Shown: in pieces, positions 33,550 to 41,938 of the stretch
How the letters are laid out: each line of letters opens with the position of its first letter
How positions within the stretch are numbered: position 1 is the first letter of the stretch
Assembly (NCBI RefSeq): GCF_024397915.1
Contig: NZ_CP073347.1
Coordinates: forward strand, 4,092,001 to 4,156,000
Length of the DNA stretch: 64,000 bases
Direction of reading: 5' to 3'
From: Marinobacterium rhizophilum
GTDB taxonomy: Bacteria > Pseudomonadota > Gammaproteobacteria > Pseudomonadales > Balneatricaceae
Made by a program: the position numbers and the translations under genes
The notes under the pieces: generated by a model
The model's database searches: none
What the model saw: the letters and a program-made list of their open reading frames with translations, nothing else
Told to the model about the DNA's origin: nothing

Positions 33550-35730
33550 ATGGAAATCAGCGTCAATTTTCTCGACAACCTCAGGCTTGAAGCCAAGTTT
33601 GACGACTTCACCGTCATTACCGACCAGCCCATTCGCTACAAGGGTGACGGTTCGGCACCGAGCCCGTTCGATTATTTCCTGGCATCCTCTGCCCTTTGCG
33701 CCGCCTACTTTGTGCGGGTGTACTGCCTGGCGCGGGACATTCCGACCGACAATATCCGCCTGTCGCAGAACAATATCGTTGACCCTGAGGATCGCTACAA
33801 CCAGATTTTCAAGATCCAGGTGGAGCTGCCGGAAGACATCTCCGACAAGGATCGCCAGGGCATCCTGCGCTCGATCGAGCGCTGCACGGTCAAGAAGGTG
33901 GTGCAGACCGGTCCGCAGTTCCAGATCGAAACCGTGGAAAACCTGGGGCAGGATGCGCAGGCGCTGCTGATGGTCGGGCCCGACAGCGAAACGAGCACTT
34001 ACATCGAGGGCAAGGACCTGCCGCTGGAGCAGACCATCGCCAACATGACGGCCATCCTGGCGAAGCTGGGCATGAAGATCGAGATCGCGTCCTGGCGCAA
34101 TATCGTGCCCCATGTGTGGTCGCTGCACATTCGCGATGCGGCATCTCCCATGTGCTTTACCAACGGCAAGGGCGCGACCAAGGAAAGTGCCCTCTGTTCG
34201 GCGCTGGGCGAGTTTATCGAGCGCCTGAACTGCAACTTCTTTTACAACGACCAGTTCTTTGGCGAAGACATTGCCAACAGCGCCTTTGTGCATTATCCGA
34301 ATGAGAAGTGGTTCCAGCCGGGGCCCAAAGACGCGCTGCCAAAAGAAATTCTGGATGACTACTGCCTGGACATCTACAACCGGGACGGCGAGCTGCGCGG
34401 CTCGCACCTGATCGACACCAACTCCGGCAAGGTCGAGCGCGGTATCTGCTCACTGCCGTTTGTACGCCGGTCCGATGGCGAGCAGGTGTACTTCCCCTCC
34501 AACCTGATCGAGAACCTGTTTCTCAGCAACGGCATGAGTGCGGGCAATACCCTGTACGAGGCCCAGGTACAGTGCCTGTCGGAAATTTTCGAACGGGCGG
34601 TGAAAAAACAGATCATCGAAGACGAAATTGCGCTGCCGGATGTGCCTGCGTCCGTGCTTGCCAAGTATCCTGGTCTGGTCGAGGGCATCAAGGCGCTGGA
34701 GGCGCAGGGTTTTCCGGTGCTGGTCAAGGATGCGTCCCTGGGCGGCCAGTTCCCGGTGGCCTGCGTCACGCTGATGAACCCCAGAACCGGCGGGGTCTTT
34801 GCCTCCTTTGGCGCACACCCCTGCCTGGAAGTGGCACTGGAGCGCAGCCTCACCGAACTGTTGCAGGGTCGCAGCTTTGAAGGCCTGAACGATGTACCGC
34901 CGCCGACCTTTAATGGCATGGTGCTGGCGGAGCCGAACAATTTTGTAGAGCACTTTATCGATTCGTCGGGCGTGATTTCCTGGCGTTTTTTCAGTGCCGC
35001 CCAGGATTACGAGTTCCACGAATGGGACTTTTCGGGCACGAATGAAGAAGAAGCCCGCGTGCTGTTCAGCATCCTCGAAGACATGGGCAAGGAAGTGTAC
35101 ACGGCCGTGTATGATGACCTCGGCGCGCCGGTCTGCCGTATCCTGGTGCCGGGCTATTCCGAGGTTTATCCCGCCGATGACCTGATCTGGGACAACACCA
35201 ACAAGGCGCTGGATTACCGTGAAGATATCCTCAACCTGCATGCCCTGAGTGACGATCAGCTGGCGGACCTGGTGGAGCGCCTGGAGGAGAGCCAGCTCGA
35301 TGACTACAGCGACATCATCACCCTGATCGGCATCGAGTTTGATGAAAATACGGCCTGGGGCCAGCTCACCATTCTTGAACTCAAGCTGCTGATCAACCTG
35401 GCGCTGGAGCAGCATGAAGAAGCCCTGGAACGGGTGGAAACCTTCCTGCAGTTCAATACCAACACGGTGGAGCGCGGGCTGTTTTACCAGGCGGTGAACG
35501 CGGTGCTGGAAATCACCCTGGACGATGACCTGGAGCTTGACGACTACCTGGTTAACCTCAAGCGCATGTTTGGTGAAAAAACCATGGAGGCCGTGGTGGG
35601 CTCGGTCGACGGCTCCGTACGCTTCCATGGCCTGACCCCAACCAATATGCAGCTGGAGGGCCTGGACAAGCACCTGCGCCTGATCGACAGCTACAAAAAG
35701 TTGCATGCCGCCCGCGCCGCGACCCTGTAA
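33550..35730 (+). CDS. ycaO: OsmC-domain / YcaO-domain protein
   Basis: 726 residues. The first 140 or so residues resemble OsmC/Ohr proteins (KGDGSAPSPFDYFLASSALC, with the redox-type Cys, then the helix region IERCTVKKVV). The rest is a YcaO domain with ATP-binding motifs SALGEFIERLNCNFF, AQVQCLSEIFERAVKK and GAHPCLEVALERSLTELLQG, and a C-terminal alpha-helical/TPR-like part (LLINLALEQHEEALERVETF). YcaO domains activate backbone amides with ATP; in E. coli YcaO is linked to RimO-dependent methylthiolation of ribosomal protein S12. No peptide precursor or cyclodehydratase partner is encoded nearby, so an RiPP role is not indicated. Confidence 0.92.
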   Translation: MEISVNFLDNLRLEAKFDDFTVITDQPIRYKGDGSAPSPFDYFLASSALCAAYFVRVYCLARDIPTDNIRLSQNNIVDPEDRYNQIFKIQVELPEDISDKDRQGILRSIERCTVKKVVQTGPQFQIETVENLGQDAQALLMVGPDSETSTYIEGKDLPLEQTIANMTAILAKLGMKIEIASWRNIVPHVWSLHIRDAASPMCFTNGKGATKESALCSALGEFIERLNCNFFYNDQFFGEDIANSAFVHYPNEKWFQPGPKDALPKEILDDYCLDIYNRDGELRGSHLIDTNSGKVERGICSLPFVRRSDGEQVYFPSNLIENLFLSNGMSAGNTLYEAQVQCLSEIFERAVKKQIIEDEIALPDVPASVLAKYPGLVEGIKALEAQGFPVLVKDASLGGQFPVACVTLMNPRTGGVFASFGAHPCLEVALERSLTELLQGRSFEGLNDVPPPTFNGMVLAEPNNFVEHFIDSSGVISWRFFSAAQDYEFHEWDFSGTNEEEARVLFSILEDMGKEVYTAVYDDLGAPVCRILVPGYSEVYPADDLIWDNTNKALDYREDILNLHALSDDQLADLVERLEESQLDDYSDIITLIGIEFDENTAWGQLTILELKLLINLALEQHEEALERVETFLQFNTNTVERGLFYQAVNAVLEITLDDDLELDDYLVNLKRMFGEKTMEAVVGSVDGSVRFHGLTPTNMQLEGLDKHLRLIDSYKKLHAARAATL

Positions 35731-35755
35731 CGCGCGGATTTAATCTGAAACTGCA

Positions 35756-35790
35756 GCGGATACAGCGCAATGCCGTGTCCGCGCTTTTTT
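35756..35790 (+). terminator. Terminator downstream of ycaO
   Basis: GCGGATAC and GTGTCCGC arms (one G-T pair) enclose an 11-base loop and are followed by GCTTTTTT, 26 bases after the ycaO stop codon. Confidence 0.78.
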
Positions 35791-35897
35791 CCATATCACC
35801 CGGCACTTTGGGTTATTCGTAAGTGGTGATTCGTTATTCGGAATTGGTTATTAGTCATTCGTGGTGCGGCCATTAGGCTTGGTTACGGCTTACGATT

Positions 35898-35970
35898 CAC
35901 CAATCACCAATCACCAATCACCAATCACCAATCACCAATCACCAATCACCAATCACCAATCACCAATCAC
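35898..35970. repeat. Heptamer tandem repeat, CACCAAT x 10
   Basis: Ten perfect contiguous copies of CACCAAT (35898-35967) plus a partial copy, immediately preceded by TTACGGCTTAC (35883-35893), the same 11-mer that precedes the array at 19397. The array ends 15 bases before the stop codon of the minus-strand transglycosylase gene, so it would be in that gene's 3' untranslated region. Diverged relatives of the unit are seen upstream at 35820-35865. Confidence 0.93.
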
Positions 35971-35984
35971 CCGCCACGCTGCCT

Positions 35985-37808
35985 TCAAATCCCGTAACAG
36001 GCCCTGAGTGCAGCGGGGCCACGCTGATCCATAGCCTGGTATTTCTTCCAGAACTCGTCATCAACCGCCTTGAGGTGTTTCGAGGTCGTGGCCTTGCGGT
36101 AGCGTTCCAGATGCCGCGGGCCGCCGTTGTAAACGCCATAGGCGGCCCGGGCGAGGGCGCGGGGGTCCCCGGCGGCCTGATCTTCCCTGTGCTTGATGGC
36201 GAAGTCGACCAGGTAGTGCACCAGGATCTCGTTACCGGCGCGGGCGTTGTAGCCGACATCACGGCCCAGGGCGTCGAGGTTGTACACGCCGCGCCAGACG
36301 TGGCGGTTGATCTGCATCAGGCCGATGGCACCGCCCGGTGACTGGATGGTGTTCACCTGGCCGTTTTTGCGGACGTACTGGCGCCAGCAGCTTTCCTGCC
36401 AGGCAGTGGTGCGCAGCAGGGTGGCGTAGATATCGAAAGCGTGCCCGGGCACCTTGCCCTTGCTGCGCTCGGCCAGTATCACCTGGTCGAGCAGCTGCGC
36501 CATGGTGCCCAGGTAGTCGTCAATTTCCGTTGCCGCCGGCACCCAGCCCGTCAGGCGGGCCACCAGGGCAGGGGTGACCTGGCCGGCATGGGCAGCGGGG
36601 ATCAGCCAGGCAAAAGGGAGGGTCGATGCCTCCTCGTTCTGGTTGAACTCCGGGTCCAGCCCGAGCAGTGCGCGCAGGGCCGGGTCTACCTCGGTGCCGT
36701 ACTCCAGAGCGTCGTCGCTGACCCTGGGCACCAGCAGGCGGGCGAAGCTGCGCAGGCTGTTACGGTCCAGCTGTACGCCCAGGTGCGGCGCGATCCTGTC
36801 CAGGGTACTCAGGGCATCGGCGGCACTGACAAAGGTGGCGTACTGCAGCGCCGGTACGGCGGGCAGGGTCGGGCGGGTGTCATGCAGCAGCGGCGCCAGC
36901 CGTTCCCAGGTGTTGAGAAAGAGATCCCGTACCGGGTCACGGGCGCGGTCGTCATCGGCCAGTGCATCGCGCAGGTCATAACGTGCCTGCAGTAGCAGGT
37001 CGGCCAGAGCCCTAGCGAGTTCTGGTTCGGCGCTGGCACCGAGCGTCTTGATCAGCCAGGTGGCAAAGCCGTCCCAGGCTTGCCAGCGGGTGTCCCAATG
37101 GGCCAGTTCGGCCTCGGTCAGCACCTGGTCGCTGGCCGGTGTCCAGTTCGGTGGCGGGTCGGGAAGCTGTGCCCGCAGCACCAGGTTCAGACCGGCGGGC
37201 GTTGCCGTGACCCGGTGCAGCGCGAGGCGGACAGGCACCCTGGCGCCTGCCGCTTGCGGCGCGTGCAATACCAGTTGCAGAAGGTCTTGCAGATTGCCGA
37301 CGGCGGGGGCGAGGTCCACGCTGACTGCATCGAACCGCGGCTGGATGAAATCCTTGATCCAGTTCCAGATGACACCGGGGACCGCCCGGGTCTGTTCGTT
37401 GGTTTCAAGAATGCCGGAATCAACAATGCGAAAGTCGATGGCCGGCCTGTGGCGGTCGATATAGGCCTGGTGCCGGGTTTCGATCACGCCATTCCACTCC
37501 AGAGGCAGCATGCAGTGGTTGCCCGTGGGAATGCCGGTGCGGGTGCTGATGTCGGTCAGGATGCGAACCTGGCCGTCATCCGTGCCCTCGATGCGAGGGT
37601 TGGACAGGCGCAGGCTGTTGCAGCGACTGCCGTCGGTGAAGAGTTCTGCGGTATTGCCCGGCCCCGACAGCAGCTGCTCGTCCAGTGCCTGGTCCAGAAT
37701 GCGGTAGTCCAGCGTAATGGGAACCTGCAGTTCGCCGGCGAGCAGTCCCGGGGACACAGTCCAGAGCAAGGCTCCGAGTGCGACGAGCGTGGCAATCCCC
37801 TGTGGCAT
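35985..37808 (-). CDS. Secreted lytic transglycosylase (SLT domain) with large N-terminal region
   Basis: 607 residues. A signal peptide (MPQGIATLVALGALLWTVSPGLLAG) directs export. The C-terminal 150 residues are a soluble lytic transglycosylase fold: TTAWQESCWRQY contains the catalytic Glu, GAIGLMQINRHVWRG is the GLMQI motif, and AAYGVYNGGPRHLERYRKA is the third motif. The 430 residues before it are not a family I recognise; they include repeated DLxLLxR-like helical segments. The enzyme should cut murein glycan strands in the periplasm. Confidence 0.85.
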   Translation of the reverse strand: MPQGIATLVALGALLWTVSPGLLAGELQVPITLDYRILDQALDEQLLSGPGNTAELFTDGSRCNSLRLSNPRIEGTDDGQVRILTDISTRTGIPTGNHCMLPLEWNGVIETRHQAYIDRHRPAIDFRIVDSGILETNEQTRAVPGVIWNWIKDFIQPRFDAVSVDLAPAVGNLQDLLQLVLHAPQAAGARVPVRLALHRVTATPAGLNLVLRAQLPDPPPNWTPASDQVLTEAELAHWDTRWQAWDGFATWLIKTLGASAEPELARALADLLLQARYDLRDALADDDRARDPVRDLFLNTWERLAPLLHDTRPTLPAVPALQYATFVSAADALSTLDRIAPHLGVQLDRNSLRSFARLLVPRVSDDALEYGTEVDPALRALLGLDPEFNQNEEASTLPFAWLIPAAHAGQVTPALVARLTGWVPAATEIDDYLGTMAQLLDQVILAERSKGKVPGHAFDIYATLLRTTAWQESCWRQYVRKNGQVNTIQSPGGAIGLMQINRHVWRGVYNLDALGRDVGYNARAGNEILVHYLVDFAIKHREDQAAGDPRALARAAYGVYNGGPRHLERYRKATTSKHLKAVDDEFWKKYQAMDQRGPAALRACYGI

Positions 37809-38064
37809 GACTCTGGTCTCCGGCCTGCGATATTCTACGCGGGTGTCGCAGCTGTTGGGTGGGCATTACTTTAGGCCCAGTTGAGGCTTGCGGATATATC
37901 CCGCCATGAATATTTTTGCGCAGGGCAGGGCCCGGCATTCTCGAGATACCACCGTTTGAGCGCTGGAAACGGGACAGACGAAGGCCGGACTGGTGCAAAG
38001 TTCAACAGGGACATCACCCATGGGCTTTAATGAACAGTCTCGGCAGGCAGTTACCGGAGGTTTT

Positions 38065-38559
38065 ATGTCAATGCTGTCAAGGCGTGTGCAGGTTCTGGGG
38101 CTGCTGGGCTGGCTGCTTGTGAGTTTCATGGCATCTGCCATTGGCGCCCTGGCTTCAGTCCAGGCCAGGGCGTTTTACAGTCAGCTTGTTCAGCCTGGGT
38201 GGGCGCCGCCGGGGGCCCTGTTTGGCCCTGTGTGGGGCACGCTGTACGCGCTGATGGGGATCGCCGCCTGGCTGGTCTGGCGCCGTGGCGGATATCAGTC
38301 CAACCGGCGAGCTTTGGGTGTGTTTCTGCTGCAGCTTGGGGTCAACGCGCTCTGGAGCTGGCTGTTCTTTGCCTGGCACAGTGGCCTGTGGGCGCTGGTG
38401 GATGTGTCGCTGCTCTGGGTGCTGATTCTGGTCACGCTAGTGTATTTCTGGCGTGCGCGGCCTCTGGCTGGCGCGCTGCTGGTTCCCTATCTGCTGTGGG
38501 TCAGTTTCGCATGGGCACTGAACTACACCCTGTGGCAGCTGAACCCCCAGCTGCTTTGA
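38065..38559 (+). CDS. tspO: TspO/MBR family tryptophan-rich sensory protein
   Basis: 164 residues from the ATG at 38065, chosen because GGAGG lies five bases upstream (38056-38060); earlier in-frame ATGs at 38020 and 37993 lack such a site. Five hydrophobic segments are present. Family residues include QPGWAPPGALFGPVWGTLYALMG, and WSWLFFAWHSGLWALVDV and WVSFAWALNYTLW, rich in Trp and ending in the usual NxxxWxLN. TspO proteins bind tetrapyrroles and respond to light, oxygen or stress in bacteria. Standing alone, its role here is not indicated by neighbours. Confidence 0.92.
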   Translation: MSMLSRRVQVLGLLGWLLVSFMASAIGALASVQARAFYSQLVQPGWAPPGALFGPVWGTLYALMGIAAWLVWRRGGYQSNRRALGVFLLQLGVNALWSWLFFAWHSGLWALVDVSLLWVLILVTLVYFWRARPLAGALLVPYLLWVSFAWALNYTLWQLNPQLL

Positions 38560-38600
38560 TTGGCCTGTCCGGCTGGCAGGCGTTCGCGGAGCATTGTTTT

Positions 38601-38624
38601 CCCTTTCCCTTTCCCTTTCCCTTT
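38601..38624. repeat. Hexamer tandem repeat CCCTTT x 4
   Basis: Four copies of CCCTTT lie between the convergent tspO and corA stop codons. A short polymorphic-type repeat in the intergenic region. Confidence 0.8.
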
Positions 38625-38634
38625 GGCCCTGCTG

Positions 38635-39582
38635 TTACAGCCAGCCCTTGCGCTTGAAGAAGTAATAGGTGCCAAAGGCGCTGGCGACCATCATGCCGAG
38701 CGCCATGGGATAGCCCCAGCTCTGCTGCAATTCGGGCATGATATTGAAGTTCATGCCGTAACTGCTGGCGATCAGGGTCGGGGGCAGGAAGACCACGGCG
38801 GCGACCGAGAAGATCTTGATGATCTTGCTCTGCTGCAGGTTGGTAAAACTCATGGTGGCATCGAGCATGAAGTTTATCTTGTCGAACAGGAACTGGGTGT
38901 GGGGCAGCAGGGACTCGATATCCGCCAGCATTTCCTTGAGCTGACGCCGGTTGTCCTTGCTGAGCTGGTTGATCTGGTAGCGCTGCAAAAAGCGCAGGGT
39001 GCGCTGGGTATCCAGCAGGCTGAGGCGGATCTTGCCGTTGCTGTCTTCCTGGCGGGTGATCATGCGCAGCAGCTCATCCAGGTTTTCGGTCTCGAACACC
39101 TGCTCCGACGCCGGCTCCAGAATCTTGTACACGTCCTCGATGGAGTCCGACAGGTAATCCACCTTGAGTGCGAACAGGTGTAGCAGCAGCTCCATCGGCC
39201 CGGTGGCGTGAATCCGGTCCTGGCGCAGATACTGGCGCAGCAAGCGAAACAGGCTGAGGTCTTCACCACGTACGCTGATCAGCCGGTCCAGGCGCAGGTT
39301 GAGCGACACGTTGATGCTGCGCAATTCCTGACCCACCTTGTGGGGAAACAGCGAGTTGATATGCAGGCCATCCTCGTCGGTAAAGAAACGTGACGACGCC
39401 TCGATCTCATCAACCTTTTCCTGCCCCGGCAGGCCGCCGACAAAGTACCCCGACAGCCACTCTCGTTCGTCCTCGTCCGGCTCCAGCGCATCTATCCAGA
39501 TGGTGCCCGCGGGGATGCTGTCTTTGACGCTCAGCGGGGTTTTGCGCAGGTGGTGATGTTCAAGCTGATATGCGGCCAGCAT
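38635..39582 (-). CDS. corA: CorA-type magnesium/cobalt transporter
   Basis: 315 residues, the usual length. The long N-terminal cytoplasmic domain (about 1-250, with helical stalk) is followed by two membrane helices at the C terminus; between them is the pore signature SSYGMNFNIMPEL (GMN motif), after the helix SKIIKIFSVAAVVFLPPTLIA. Functions as a pentameric Mg2+ channel of the inner membrane. The C terminus ends KRKGWL, basic as in CorA. Confidence 0.95.
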   Translation of the reverse strand: MLAAYQLEHHHLRKTPLSVKDSIPAGTIWIDALEPDEDEREWLSGYFVGGLPGQEKVDEIEASSRFFTDEDGLHINSLFPHKVGQELRSINVSLNLRLDRLISVRGEDLSLFRLLRQYLRQDRIHATGPMELLLHLFALKVDYLSDSIEDVYKILEPASEQVFETENLDELLRMITRQEDSNGKIRLSLLDTQRTLRFLQRYQINQLSKDNRRQLKEMLADIESLLPHTQFLFDKINFMLDATMSFTNLQQSKIIKIFSVAAVVFLPPTLIASSYGMNFNIMPELQQSWGYPMALGMMVASAFGTYYFFKRKGWL

Positions 39583-39718
39583 GGGGCGGCGTTCTCCCTG
39601 TCAGTGATGCGCCAGAGTATAGCGCCACACCGAGGCACGCCTGTAGCGCTGTGGGCGGGTTTGCGGGGATTTTTTACAGAAGGGTTGGGCGGGAAGAGGG
39701 AGCAAGGAGAAAGGGCAG

Positions 39719-39748
39719 AGCGCCGCCGGGGGAAACCCCGGCGGCGCT
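39719..39748. other. Strong hairpin of repeat unit A
   Basis: AGCGCCGCCGGGG and CCCCGGCGGCGCT form a perfect 13-bp stem with a 4-base loop, next to the first truncated ytoQ copy. No T-run follows on either strand. Confidence 0.75.
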
Positions 39749-39768
39749 TGTGAGCTTAGGCAGTGGTG

Positions 39769-39886
39769 TTACTTGCCCTGGGTCACGTAGCGCAGAATTT
39801 CCACTACCTGCTCAGGTTCCTGCGCCCAGGCCATGGCGGCGGCGTCGACTTCCTTCAACGGGTGGATGATATCGGCGTCGTGCAGG
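39769..39886 (-). pseudogene. Truncated ytoQ 3' end, copy A
   Basis: Minus strand reads ...LHDADIIHPLKEVDAAAMA and ends EILRYVTQGK, the same as the C terminus of ytoQ apart from AQE for AQQ. There is no start codon. In front of the conserved part the frame continues into unrelated residues (DIKQLMASGYTTLNIGT) coded by the spacer. Confidence 0.8.
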
Positions 39887-39948
39887 GTGCCAATGTTAAG
39901 AGTGGTGTACCCGCTTGCCATCAGTTGCTTGATGTCTAAAGAGCAGAA

Positions 39949-39978
39949 GGCGCCACCGGGGGAAACCCCGGCGGCGCT
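39949..39978. other. Hairpin of repeat unit B
   Basis: Second copy of the GC-rich hairpin at 39719, one base changed in the left arm (GGCGCCACCGGGG). Confidence 0.7.
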
Positions 39979-39998
39979 TGTGAGCTTAGGCAGTGGTG

Positions 39999-40116
39999 TT
40001 ACTTGCCCTGGGTCACGTAGCGCAGAATTTCCACTACCTGCTCAGGCTGCTGCGCCCAGGCCATGGCGGCGGCGTCGACTTCTTTCAACGGGTGGATGAT
40101 ATCGGCGTCGTGCAGG
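39999..40116 (-). pseudogene. Truncated ytoQ 3' end, copy B
   Basis: Second truncated copy of the ytoQ C terminus, preceded by the same spacer with a few changes. No start codon; not expected to be translated. Confidence 0.8.
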
Positions 40117-40178
40117 GTGCCAATGTTAAGAGTGGTGTACCCGCTTGCCATCAGTTGCTTGATGATCAAAGAGCAGAA

Positions 40179-40208
40179 GGCGCCGCGGGGGAAACCCCGG
40201 CGGCGCTT
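40179..40208. other. Hairpin of the functional ytoQ unit
   Basis: Third copy of the hairpin (GGCGCCGCGGGG and CCCCGGCGGCGCT), just past the stop codon of the intact gene. Possibly the original ytoQ mRNA 3'-end structure. Confidence 0.65.
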
Positions 40209-40227
40209 GTGAGCCTAGGCAGTGGTG

Positions 40228-40671
40228 TTACTTGCCCTGGGTCACGTAGCGCAGAATTTCCACTACCTGCTCAGGCTGCTGCGCCCAGGCCATGGCGGCG
40301 GCGTCGACTTCCTTTAAGGGATGGATGATGTCGGCATCGTGCAACGTAATGTACGGTGTGCCCAGGGCGGCCAGGTAGCCGGCGTCGAAGGCGGCGTTCC
40401 ACTGCTTGTACTGGTTGCCAAAGCGGACCACGGCAACATCGGCGCTTTCGATCAGGGTCTTGGTGCGGATGGCGTTAACTTTGGACGACTTGTTGTCGCG
40501 CCAGAAAGGCTTGTCTTCCGCGCCCAGGTGATCGCCGGCGGCATCGGAGGCCTCGTGCTGGGTGACCGGGCCGACGAAGGTGACGGGTAGATCCAGCGCC
40601 AGGCAGCCGTCTTCAATACGCTCGCGCCAGTCGGTGTGAATTTCGCCGGAAAGATAGACGGTCCAGATCAT
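40228..40671 (-). CDS. ytoQ: YtoQ family protein
   Basis: 147 residues, the size of the YtoQ family, related to nucleoside deoxyribosyltransferase-like proteins. Start MIWTVYLSGEIHTDWRERI; conserved parts are PVTQHEASDAAGD, DNKSSKVNAIRTKTLIESAD and HDADIIHPLKEVDAAAMA. The exact biochemical role of YtoQ is not known. The gene ends in the tandemly repeated hairpin/3' unit described under 39731-40227. Confidence 0.85.
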   Translation of the reverse strand: MIWTVYLSGEIHTDWRERIEDGCLALDLPVTFVGPVTQHEASDAAGDHLGAEDKPFWRDNKSSKVNAIRTKTLIESADVAVVRFGNQYKQWNAAFDAGYLAALGTPYITLHDADIIHPLKEVDAAAMAWAQQPEQVVEILRYVTQGK

Positions 40672-40731
40672 TGTGGGCTCCTTGGGGTGTTTTTATGTAT
40701 ACAAAGTGGGTGTGGCTTTGTGCATTGTCCC

Positions 40732-40764
40732 GAACAAGCCGCTGCGCTGCAAGTCGGCTTGTTC
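40732..40764. other. 10-bp-stem hairpin in the ytoQ-40817 divergent region
   Basis: GAACAAGCCG (40732-40741) and CGGCTTGTTC (40755-40764) are perfect inverted arms around a 13-base loop. Situated between divergent genes, so a regulator site or extrachromosomal-type palindrome is possible. Confidence 0.6.
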
Positions 40765-40816
40765 CCGCTTGCGGGTCGTGGCAGTCTTGGGTTTCCAGTA
40801 TTGACAGGGCAAATGG

Positions 40817-41131
40817 ATGCAGTCCTTGCTGATCGTAACCGAACTCTATGACTTCGATACCACAACGGGCTGTCTGCGTGCCCGCTGTCATGATGGCCGC
40901 TCCCTGCAGGTCATGGCGGAGCCAGGCCAGCGGATCAACTGCGATCTGCTGGCGCAGCTGCAATGTCCCTTCTTCCTGCTCAGTGACCAGCCCGCGCAGG
41001 AGCTGGGTGACATGCTGATGCTGTCGCCCCGTACCCTGATCAGCGTGCCGCCGTTTTCTACCGCCGAGGTGGCCGCCATGCTTGATAGCGGCCAGGCGGA
41101 GCTGATACTGCAGCAGGCGCTGGGACGCTGA
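40817..41131 (+). CDS. Hypothetical protein, 104 aa
   Basis: The protein begins MQSLLIVTELYDFDTTTGCL and has no recognisable domain, signal peptide or membrane segment. It contains three Cys residues not arranged as a known metal motif. It has normal high-GC codon use and AGGG before the start. Divergent from ytoQ; no link in function is evident. Confidence 0.55.
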   Translation: MQSLLIVTELYDFDTTTGCLRARCHDGRSLQVMAEPGQRINCDLLAQLQCPFFLLSDQPAQELGDMLMLSPRTLISVPPFSTAEVAAMLDSGQAELILQQALGR

Positions 41132-41443
41132 TGCGCCGCCAGCCTGCTTGACGTTGGTCTACTTCAGGCCGGCTGTATCCTGGGTATAATTAACGTGCTA
41201 CAAATGTGCTGGAAGCGCCCGCATGGCTTGAGATTATGGCTTGCGCTATGACTTGCACTGGGTTGCACGGGGTCCTGTGCAGGCTGCTGCCGGTAGGCTT
41301 TTTTCCAATAGTTGATTAACCGATCAAAATAAGTGCTATCAGCCCGGCAAATGCATTCCGAGTTTGCTACTCTACGGCCTTCTTGTCTTAACCGTCAGGT
41401 ATCCGGCGGAGCGGTCTCCTAGCATCAGGGATGAGCCATTCAG
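41132..41443. other. 311-bp region upstream of the minor pilin operon
   Basis: No gene found. A TATAAT-like box in GGGTATAATTAAC at 41184-41196 may be a -10 element, but it lies about 250 bp before fimT and its -35 is not clear. The region just before fimT contains no obvious sigma-54 site. Confidence 0.45.
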
Positions 41444-41938
41444 ATGTACCCGTTTCATGCTACCTGTGACCGGCTGCGGCAAAACCGCACAGCCGGCGGC
41501 TTTACACTGATCGAACTGCTGGTAACCCTGTCGATAGCCGCCATTTTGCTGACCATCGGCGTGCCTTCGTTCAGTTATGTGCTGGAAGATTCGCGCATGG
41601 ACCGGGGCCAGTCGAGCCTGGTGGATGCGATTCAGTTTGCCCAGAGTGAAGCGGTCAAGCGTAACGCCGTTGTGACCGTGGCACCGGTATCCGGGGGCGA
41701 CTGGGCCAATGGCCTGTCGGTAATGCTGAGTGCCGAGCAGCTGCGGCGGCTGGAGGGGCTGACCGGTGTCAGTCTGAGCTGCGTGGGTGCCTGCACGACA
41801 CTGAGCTTTTCCGGGGCGGGCACCTCCACGGCCCAGACGTTCCGCCTGTGCAGCACCCGCGGCAGCAGCGGGCGCGAAATGACGCTCTACGCTACCGGCA
41901 AGGTCAAGTCGGCCTCCTGGGGAGGCTGTGGTGCCTAG
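41444..41938 (+). CDS. fimT: Type IV minor pilin, FimT/FimU (GspH) type
   Basis: 164 residues. The class III prepilin signal is clear: a short leader ending in GG, then FTLIELLVTLSIAAILLTIGVPSF, with Glu at +5, cleaved and N-methylated by PilD (shown to the family core). The remainder is a GspH-like globular domain with paired cysteines near the C terminus (SLSCVGACTTLSF). It should prime pilus assembly with PilV, PilW, PilX and PilE. FimT and FimU cannot be distinguished by sequence here. The stop codon overlaps the pilV start by 11 bases. Confidence 0.9.
   Translation: MYPFHATCDRLRQNRTAGGFTLIELLVTLSIAAILLTIGVPSFSYVLEDSRMDRGQSSLVDAIQFAQSEAVKRNAVVTVAPVSGGDWANGLSVMLSAEQLRRLEGLTGVSLSCVGACTTLSFSGAGTSTAQTFRLCSTRGSSGREMTLYATGKVKSASWGGCGA

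Larger units (their letters stand above)
39731..40227. repeat. About 230-bp direct tandem duplication of the ytoQ 3' end
   Basis: The hairpin and the last 40 codons of ytoQ are repeated twice upstream of the real copy: starts of the shared segment GGAAACCCCGG are at 39731, 39961 and (with GAAACCCCGG) 40191, so units are 230 and 229 bases long. Each partial copy carries the same 75-base spacer (39887-39952 and 40117-40182) not present in the functional gene. This shows one imperfect event followed by duplication of the product. Confidence 0.9.

Noticed and set aside
33550..35730. A RiPP (thiazole/oxazole peptide) biosynthetic cluster around YcaO
   Set aside because: No precursor peptide, E1-like partner, dehydrogenase or exporter nearby; the OsmC-YcaO architecture fits the housekeeping YcaO of gammaproteobacteria.
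35898..35970. A CRISPR array
   Set aside because: The units are 7 bp, contiguous, without spacers; no cas genes.
39550..40328. Plus-strand frames over the repeated ytoQ tails
   Set aside because: They read the hairpin repeat and the reverse of ytoQ; the matching protein is on the minus strand.
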